Shown here piece after piece: positions 58,365 through 64,000 of a stretch of 64,000 nt of DNA. Positions within the stretch are counted from its first letter, which is position 1; each line of letters begins with the position of its first letter. The stretch is from NCBI GenBank assembly GCA_047630275.1, contig JBLHVN010000001.1:1240001-1304000 (forward strand), written 5' to 3'. Under the pieces are notes generated by a model. That model ran no database searches. It worked only from the letters and a program-made list of their open reading frames with translations, and was not told the DNA's origin. The stretch comes from GCA-2720865 sp047630275. Its GTDB lineage: Bacteria; Bdellovibrionota; Bacteriovoracia; Bacteriovoracales; Bacteriovoracaceae. A program made the translations under genes and the position numbers.

Positions 58365-58739
58365 ATGAATATTTTTGTTCTCGAAGATGATGCCGATGTT
58401 TTAGATGTGATTAAGCATTATCTTGAAGATATTGATGCTATTAAACACTTCTTCTTAGACTCTCACGAGGCCTTAGAAGTGGCTGCAAGAGAGAAGGTGG
58501 ACTTACTTATCACTGATATCTTTATGCCTAAGATGAATGGTCTAGAGATCATAAGCGCCTTCCAAGAAAAGCACCCCGATTGTAAGATCATCGCCATGAG
58601 CGCTGGGGGAGATAGTGGGGGCTTTGTTAAGTCTCTTGTGCTTGATGAGGCTTTAACTCAAGGAGCAAGTTGCGCCATTCAGAAGCCTTTTTTACAGGAG
58701 GATCTTATTAATGAAATAGAAAGGCTCTTTACTCTTTAG
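58365..58739 (+). CDS. Single-domain response regulator (CheY-like receiver)
   Basis: 124 residues forming only a receiver domain. The acidic pair is in LEDDAD (residues 6-11), the phospho-acceptor is Asp51 in LLITDIFMPKMNG, followed by AMSAGG and the conserved Lys in AIQKPF. It takes a phosphoryl group from a histidine kinase and must act through protein contacts, having no output domain; no kinase is nearby. There is no Shine-Dalgarno; an out-of-frame ATG lies four bases upstream. Its 3' end overlaps the reverse-strand small membrane protein gene by 11 bases. Confidence 0.92.
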   Translation: MNIFVLEDDADVLDVIKHYLEDIDAIKHFFLDSHEALEVAAREKVDLLITDIFMPKMNGLEIISAFQEKHPDCKIIAMSAGGDSGGFVKSLVLDEALTQGASCAIQKPFLQEDLINEIERLFTL

Positions 58740-59007
58740 CGATAAGCTTTGTTCTTGATCTAATGGGGTGGAGGACGAGGATCAATAAAACTGTAGAAAG
58801 AAGCGCCCACTGCCAAGAAAGCACGAAGAAAAGCCCTACAATAATAAGAACGATCATAAACCAGTAGATCTCAGGAGCCGTATTCTCAGCTCTTCCTCGG
58901 CCTTTTTTAATATTAAGAAAGTCTCTAGAAAAACAAAAAACGATGCCTAAGAATCCGATGATAATGAGAGGGTAGGAAATAAGAAGGATGGCTTTGGGGT
59001 CTATCAC
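58729..59007 (-). CDS. Small membrane protein (92 residues)
   Basis: It starts with GTG one base after the stop of the upstream reverse-strand gene, so translation is probably coupled. Two or three hydrophobic helices (AILLISYPLIIIGFLGIVFCF; WFMIVLIIVGLFFVLSW; ALLSTVLLILVLHP) are separated by a basic loop (FLNIKKGRGRAE). No family recognised. Likely an inner-membrane partner of the two exported proteins encoded upstream. The C-terminus overlaps the response-regulator gene on the other strand. Confidence 0.7.
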   Translation of the reverse strand: MIDPKAILLISYPLIIIGFLGIVFCFSRDFLNIKKGRGRAENTAPEIYWFMIVLIIVGLFFVLSWQWALLSTVLLILVLHPIRSRTKLIAKE

Positions 59008-59008
59008 A

Positions 59009-60073
59009 TTAATACCAGAAGTTTATACTATCATCAGCTGATGCGATTGATCTTCCTTTTTCTTTAGGTTTTTCAGTCTTAATTCTTAAGAGGTTTAAAG
59101 ATTGTCTGTGAATGATGGAAGTAGGGATGGGGTCGACGGAATCATCTGTGAACTGACTCGTTGACTGAAAATTGAGGGCAGGGCCTGAGACAATTAAGGG
59201 GACCTTTACCTTATTTTTATTTTGACCCACTAATCTTGACCCTCTTGAGTAGGCCGAAGTCACCATAATATTTAAACTCTTATCAAGCTCAAACTTATTA
59301 AGTAGGCTAAAAACAGAGCCCAGCATTTTATCTAAGTGCTTTAAATTATCCCTATATTCCTCTGTAATACCTGATTTATTTCCAATCAAAGAAGGGGACT
59401 TTAGGTTTAAGAAGCTGTACCGAGGAAGAATATTAACATCTCCTTTAGAAGCTAGTCTTTGTTTAAAGATTTGATAAGATTGAAAGAACTTACCTGAATC
59501 ACTTTTAACAAATGCCGATTCACTTTCATTAAAAGTTCTATATGTTTCTAATCTATAATCAAGTTGAGGGGTCACATAGGAGAGGAATCTTAAGACGCGA
59601 GTAAAGTCTTCAGCTATAGGTTTGTTATCAAAAAGAAATCCCTCTAAAGCAACCTTTTCAGCCTTACTCCCTTTGTAGTATTCATAAGAATCTAAGTGTG
59701 AATAAATATCTGGAATGCTAGAGAGGTCTTGAGTATCAGGATGAACTCCTTTTAAGATAGGAGCAAAATTAGGTTTCTCTTTTTCTGAGATGATTCCTTC
59801 TACAGGCATATAGATTCCCTTTGGGATACCGCGGGAGTTCTTGTTTAAAAGAGACTGTAAGTTGGGAAGCTCACCACTTTTTAACATAGTAGAGAACTCA
59901 GCTTCATCAAGACCTTCGATCAGGACAACAAGGAGCTTCTCACCTGTGTCTAAGACCTGATGCTTATGCTTTGCTCTTTCCCCAAAAACATCCTGAGGAT
60001 TAATCTTCCATAAGATTAAACTAAGGCTTAAAAAGAGAAGGAGGGAGAAGGCCCATGCCCATAAGTTCTTCAT
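59009..60073 (-). CDS. Alkaline-phosphatase/sulfatase-superfamily protein lacking metal-site residues
   Basis: 354 residues with an N-terminal membrane or signal segment (WAFSLLLFLSLSLILW) and no lipobox. The fold is suggested by LVVLIEGLDEAEFSTMLKSG with PNLQSLL, by an NFAPILKGVHP segment and by NIMVTSAYSRGS followed by KVPLIVSGPAL, the usual order for this superfamily. However, the first metal-binding Asp is Glu (LIEGLD) and the GDHG motif is replaced by SAYSRGS, so catalysis is doubtful. It may be a pseudo-enzyme with a binding or scaffold role. It is the middle gene of a reverse cluster: 62 bases after the FG-GAP gene and one base before the small membrane protein gene. No Shine-Dalgarno is visible. 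Confidence 0.7.
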   Translation of the reverse strand: MKNLWAWAFSLLLFLSLSLILWKINPQDVFGERAKHKHQVLDTGEKLLVVLIEGLDEAEFSTMLKSGELPNLQSLLNKNSRGIPKGIYMPVEGIISEKEKPNFAPILKGVHPDTQDLSSIPDIYSHLDSYEYYKGSKAEKVALEGFLFDNKPIAEDFTRVLRFLSYVTPQLDYRLETYRTFNESESAFVKSDSGKFFQSYQIFKQRLASKGDVNILPRYSFLNLKSPSLIGNKSGITEEYRDNLKHLDKMLGSVFSLLNKFELDKSLNIMVTSAYSRGSRLVGQNKNKVKVPLIVSGPALNFQSTSQFTDDSVDPIPTSIIHRQSLNLLRIKTEKPKEKGRSIASADDSINFWY

Positions 60074-60079
60074 GAAGAC

Positions 60080-60107
60080 TTATCGGTAAAACCGTACTGA
60101 AACTGTA
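60080..60107 (-). promoter_or_regulatory. Sigma-28-like promoter in front of the pseudo-phosphatase gene
   Basis: On the reverse strand: TACA, 16 bases, then ACCGATAA (60087-60080), seven of eight to the FliA -10 box. It ends six bases before the ATG, so the mRNA would be leaderless or nearly so, in agreement with the missing Shine-Dalgarno. Confidence 0.35.
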
Positions 60108-60135
60108 GGGTATAGGGTTACGTAAAAATAGCCAC

Positions 60136-63100
60136 TTAAGGAAAGATTCCAGCATCAAAGGCAGCATCAGGGCCTTCGCTCCAGCCTGGCTCTAGTTCCC
60201 CGCCAGAGATATGCCAGTCAGCAGTAATAGAGAAGGGGTTCACGAGGCTTGTTTCGGTAAATTGGTGTACATCCCAGCTCGTTGCTGCAACGTCTAAAGA
60301 AGTTGAGACGAGGTTCTCAAGAACATAGCCTTGGTTTTCAAAATGCCTAATATTGCCAGCAGGATCCACACCTATGACTTCAGGATAACCGTCTCCTGTT
60401 AAGTCAATAGCATCAACGGCAGAGCAGCCTGTACAATTGTAAATACTTTCTTGCTCAAAGTAGGGAGTTCCGCTGCCTTTAATGGCCTCAACTTCACCAG
60501 TTGTGGAATTAACTAATAGGACGTCTAAAAATGAATCTCCATTTGTGTCTCTAATCTTAATATCATCGGCTCCACTAAATCTATAGCTAGCTGAAAAGTT
60601 ACCCGCTCCATCACCGATCATAATCATAGACTCACTCGCTCCAGGAATAACAACTGCTAAATCAAGAAAACCATCTTGGTTGATATCTCCTAGGTCTATT
60701 TCTGCTGCACCATTAGTAGATCCAGTGCTGCTATCAATTGGGGTGTTCCATGTGGCTGCTGAAGCAGTAGTTACACTTGCGTTCTCAATGAATTTAACCT
60801 GGTCAAAGGATCCTTCAGAAACGACCACATCAATTAAACCATCATTATTAAAGTCTCCTGAGACGAAATCTACGCCATCAGAAAAGGAGGCAATGGTTGA
60901 GTTACTGAAGCTTTGTGCACCATCGTTATCAAGGAGTTCAATACTCGCACCTAAAAGAACGGCAACATCTAGTGTTCCATCGCCATTGTAGTCGGCTACA
61001 TCAACCTTCTTCAAAGCACCAGTCGTGTTGAAGATATCTGAAGAAGTAAAGGCTCCAGCGCCATTTGTGTTTTCTAGCCAAATAACTTTTGGAGAGCCGA
61101 GGGACATAGTTCCTACGACAACATCTTGATCACCGTCTCCATCTAAATCGACAACTTTTAAATCTATTGCATCTTTGGCAGGAGTAGTTAAAGAAAAGTC
61201 TACTTTAGCATTAAAAGTGTCTGACCCGCTGTTATAAATAAAGACACTTATTGTCTGGTTAGTATCATTAGCAACGACCATATCCTGATAACCGTCCCCA
61301 TTGATGTCTCCAAAGTCAACGGCCCTAGCTCCCGAGTTTGCCGTAGGTGAAGCAGGAGAGAAGAGGGCCATGGCCTTTGTTGTTGAAAAAGTAGGAGCCC
61401 CTGATTGAAGTGAACAAGCTAGGGGAGTGGCAAAAGCATTTGAAGTATACTCGATACAAAAAAGATCATCAGCCGTTCCTGAATTGGTTCCGTAGGTTGA
61501 GCCTGTAGCGATTCCCATCGTGTGATCAGTATAAGAGTTTGAGGCAATAATCCTTTGAATATCATTAGTAGATGTATTGTCACCAAACATGAGGTAGTTA
61601 TTTAAAGATCCACTTGAGACATTGTTTAAGTTAAAGGTTCCCTCAAGCATAATATCGCTTATCGATCCATTATTAGTGCCAAAGCCAAGGGTGGAATAAA
61701 CATTTCCTAAGGCATTATTATTAACCCCAATACCCATTCTTGAATGAACCTTTTCGATTGTTCCGTTGTTGATATTATTGATACTGCTTAAGATAAGGCC
61801 ATCTCTAGAATCATTTGATGTTGCTGTGGATTGAAGTTCTAAATACCCACTGATAACAGATTCGCTGATAAGCCCATCGTTTTGTACTACCAGCCCACTT
61901 ATATTGAAGTTGTCCGTAGCATTTACATTAGTAAGGTTAGCATCAGCAACTCTAATATCAACTTCAACCTCTGTGCCCTGAATGACACCGGTGACTCCAT
62001 TAAATGGAACAAGCCCCGCCGCAGAGACTGAATCAGTTGCTGGGTGAGTATAAGAGGAGTTAAAGGTAAGGCTTGACCCTTCAATATCAACACCTGAAAT
62101 TGTTCCTAAATTCGAACCTGTAAGAAGCCCGAAGTTGAGGTCTGCTGACGGAGTACCTGAAACTATTACGTCAAAGTTAGCAATGAATAAGTTCTCAATT
62201 ACACTACTCGTGGCCAATGCCTCATAGAGACCATAGTAACCCGATCCGTTAGTGATCCCGATCTTATAATTGATGATTGATTTACCATTTCCATTTAAGA
62301 AGTAGGTTCCCACTGGAAAAAGAGATCCTGTTCCGATTGGCTGGCCAGCTAAATCTATATCCCTAGCAAGGGCGTAATAAGTATTAGCGCTCATGCCAAC
62401 AAAATGACTCGCAGTACAGATTTGATAAGGATTATCATTGGTACCGGCGCCGGTCATGGCCCCATAATTATTCGTGCAAGGTCTTTGTAGGTAGGGAACT
62501 TCATCTTGAACAGGAACCCCTGTTTTTGGGTTAGGTTTTAACTCCCAGCTTAATCTCGGGTGGTCATTATCATCTTCAGTAGCAAGATGAACCCAGGTTT
62601 GAGTTAAGTCGGTAAAGCTAATATTGCCCGCCCAAGATCCACTTGAGTAGGTTGTTGAATCACTAAGCTGAGCAAGAGTTAAAGAGCTTCCGCATCCGTT
62701 TGTTCCGCTATTATCATTACCTGTGAAATAGACCTCTGTAGCGGCACAGCCATTTATTCCAACAGCTCCCCCAAGAGAATCGGCGTCTATAGAAGTATTT
62801 CCTCTTTGATACCCTAAGGTCGCAAAAGAGCGGGTGATATTCATAGTATCAACAGTCCCATTAGATTCTCCAACAAGACCACCAACTCGGTGATCATTCC
62901 CGCCATTATGACGAGAGAGGATTGAAACTGTTGAATATGAATCAGTAATACTTAGTGCTGTTTGAACAGAGCCAACAAGCCCACCTAATCCTTGATTTCC
63001 TTGAAGGATACCTTTAGTAAAAGATTCTGAGATCGTTCCTGTTGCAGCAAAGGTGCTACCCACTAGGCCACCCACATTAGCGACCCCATTAAAGTTGGAA

Positions 63101-64000
63101 TGAATGTCTATATTTGCTGAAGATCTATAGATAAAATTGGCATTTGAGGGAGTGTTAGCATAACCAACAAGGCCTCCAACATTTTGTTCACCATCGCCAG
63201 AAGCAAAAACATGTGAGTTCTTAATACTAAAACTACCCCCGCCAGCGGAGAGGTGGCCAACGAGGCCTCCCACGTTATCGCTGCCTTTCATATGACCATG
63301 AATTTTTACGTTATCAATGACAGTTCCCGTTGATTCTCCAATAAGTAGAGCAATATCATCAGCGGTGCCACCATTAACATTTGATTCGATAACAATATTA
63401 TTTAAGGTGAGGTTCTTTATAAATCCCGTTCCCATCTTGCGGATAACACCTAAGTCATTAACATCATTTTCAATGATAAAGACTCCTTCGATGCGGTGGT
63501 TGCGCCCTTCATAGTTTCCGTTAAAAGTAGAAACAGACGAAGCATTTGAATCAATATCATCACCAATAGGAACAAAAGGATCAAATGGGTTAAAGACATA
63601 ATTGAGGTCTGCAACTTGTTCAAAGTTTGCTGCATTATAAGAGCCAAAGTTTTGCCCAATTGAATTGAACTGCTCTTCCGTGCAGATAGTATAAGGACGA
63701 AAATCTCCTCTACCTGAAGCAAATGGGGAGAATCCTGCAGTCACACTAAGGCGTAGGTCTTGACAAATATCTAGCTCGGTTGTGAGTTGATGAAAGCGAA
63801 TAGATTCAACAGTACTATTATCCCAACGAACGGCCACTTGGTTTTGATTAAGACCTAAAGGAAAGTAATCATCAACATAACCTTTTTCAGGATTAGTAGC
63901 TCCGCAATCAGTTGAGTCAAGCCAAGCTCTTACGATAACCCCAAAAGGATTGCTTCCGTTTCCAGGAACCGGAAGAGAGTTAAAAACAGGAGTCGGGCCG
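60136..64000 (-). CDS. Large GLUG/FG-GAP beta-propeller surface protein (5' end outside window)
   Basis: The frame stays open to the window edge (I read 54 further codons upstream of a GTG at 63837, none a stop), so at least 1,287 residues are visible and the start lies outside. The first part has the GLUG-associated pattern PYTICTEEQFNSIGQN followed by GLUG repeats (NVGGLVGHLS, NVGGLVGYAN, NVGGLVGS, GLGGLVGS, RVGGLVGES). A second such module begins YQICTASHFVGM. The C-terminal 420 residues are seven FG-GAP/VCBS blades, each with a calcium-loop-like motif: DINGDGYQD, DLDGDGDQD, DYNGDGTLD, DFNNDGLID, DINQDGFLD, DTNGDSFLD, DLTGDGYPE. This predicts a seven-bladed integrin-like propeller. Likely surface-exposed and adhesive; calcium binding is inferred. 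Confidence 0.9.
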   Translation of the reverse strand, partial: GPTPVFNSLPVPGNGSNPFGVIVRAWLDSTDCGATNPEKGYVDDYFPLGLNQNQVAVRWDNSTVESIRFHQLTTELDICQDLRLSVTAGFSPFASGRGDFRPYTICTEEQFNSIGQNFGSYNAANFEQVADLNYVFNPFDPFVPIGDDIDSNASSVSTFNGNYEGRNHRIEGVFIIENDVNDLGVIRKMGTGFIKNLTLNNIVIESNVNGGTADDIALLIGESTGTVIDNVKIHGHMKGSDNVGGLVGHLSAGGGSFSIKNSHVFASGDGEQNVGGLVGYANTPSNANFIYRSSANIDIHSNFNGVANVGGLVGSTFAATGTISESFTKGILQGNQGLGGLVGSVQTALSITDSYSTVSILSRHNGGNDHRVGGLVGESNGTVDTMNITRSFATLGYQRGNTSIDADSLGGAVGINGCAATEVYFTGNDNSGTNGCGSSLTLAQLSDSTTYSSGSWAGNISFTDLTQTWVHLATEDDNDHPRLSWELKPNPKTGVPVQDEVPYLQRPCTNNYGAMTGAGTNDNPYQICTASHFVGMSANTYYALARDIDLAGQPIGTGSLFPVGTYFLNGNGKSIINYKIGITNGSGYYGLYEALATSSVIENLFIANFDVIVSGTPSADLNFGLLTGSNLGTISGVDIEGSSLTFNSSYTHPATDSVSAAGLVPFNGVTGVIQGTEVEVDIRVADANLTNVNATDNFNISGLVVQNDGLISESVISGYLELQSTATSNDSRDGLILSSINNINNGTIEKVHSRMGIGVNNNALGNVYSTLGFGTNNGSISDIMLEGTFNLNNVSSGSLNNYLMFGDNTSTNDIQRIIASNSYTDHTMGIATGSTYGTNSGTADDLFCIEYTSNAFATPLACSLQSGAPTFSTTKAMALFSPASPTANSGARAVDFGDINGDGYQDMVVANDTNQTISVFIYNSGSDTFNAKVDFSLTTPAKDAIDLKVVDLDGDGDQDVVVGTMSLGSPKVIWLENTNGAGAFTSSDIFNTTGALKKVDVADYNGDGTLDVAVLLGASIELLDNDGAQSFSNSTIASFSDGVDFVSGDFNNDGLIDVVVSEGSFDQVKFIENASVTTASAATWNTPIDSSTGSTNGAAEIDLGDINQDGFLDLAVVIPGASESMIMIGDGAGNFSASYRFSGADDIKIRDTNGDSFLDVLLVNSTTGEVEAIKGSGTPYFEQESIYNCTGCSAVDAIDLTGDGYPEVIGVDPAGNIRHFENQGYVLENLVSTSLDVAATSWDVHQFTETSLVNPFSITADWHISGGELEPGWSEGPDAAFDAGIFP

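Noticed and set aside
1..64000. Mobile element, prophage or defence system
   Set aside because: No transposase, integrase, phage structural, restriction, toxin-antitoxin or CRISPR-associated motif was seen in any translated frame that I judge real.

Overview
The window is AT-rich chromosomal DNA from a Gram-negative bacterium, most likely a member of the Bdellovibrionota (Bacteriovorax/Halobacteriovorax-like predators). The pointers are a small stand-alone histone-fold protein like the Bdellovibrio histone Bd0055, a mitochondrial-type (spdEFG1-like) elongation factor G, a high density of secreted proteins and lipoproteins of unknown function, peptidoglycan-modifying enzymes, and sigma-28 (FliA)-like promoter motifs of the kind associated with attack-phase genes in Bdellovibrio. 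The assignment is inference; there is no rRNA gene here to test it. I see no tRNA, rRNA, CRISPR, insertion sequence, prophage or integrase.

Layout. 1-5.3 kb: the end of an ABC exporter, a FecR-domain protein with a long basic coiled coil, a 956-residue lipoprotein of the alkaline-phosphatase superfamily (reverse strand), and the histone gene with its own sigma-70 promoter, a structured 3' region and a terminator. 5.3-10.5 kb: a degenerate receiver/HD-GYP-like protein, a SpoU-family RNA methyltransferase, an unknown protein and fusA. 10.5-17.3 kb: mostly reverse-strand secreted proteins (a cysteine-rich Sel1-repeat protein, a phospholipase D-family protein and a two-gene operon of unknowns) plus one GNAT acetyltransferase. 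17.4-22.3 kb: a tight forward operon of LysR regulator, CCA-adding/poly(A) polymerase-type nucleotidyltransferase, GNAT acetyltransferase and MltA lytic transglycosylase, converging on a polysaccharide deacetylase. 22.4-27.8 kb: a winged-helix-like protein, a protein with duplicated receiver-like and PilZ-like segments, a beta-barrel protein coupled to a matrixin-type metalloprotease, and a secreted unknown.

28.2-58.0 kb is one uninterrupted gene of 9,940 codons. It encodes a predicted lipoprotein with four anchor-type beta domains, five SwmB/cadherin-like domains, 71 tandem Ig-like units of about 104 residues (22.1 kb of DNA), three more SwmB-like domains, one fibronectin type III domain and a C-terminal LamG-like domain. 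The array shows higher-order repeats: a five-unit block occurs in four close copies, and a three-unit block in two copies that are almost identical at DNA level. This indicates recent recombination inside the gene. 58.2-64.0 kb: a hairpin-rich leader, a single-domain response regulator, and a reverse-strand cluster of a small membrane protein, a probable pseudo-phosphatase and a large GLUG/FG-GAP beta-propeller surface protein that runs off the window.

The main themes are chromatin (histone), cell-wall remodelling (MltA, deacetylase) and cell-surface display (the giant protein, the FG-GAP protein, the outer-membrane protein with protease, and phospholipase D). Four genes, including the giant one, carry a similar CGATAAG promoter-like box just upstream, which would fit shared control by an alternative sigma factor.
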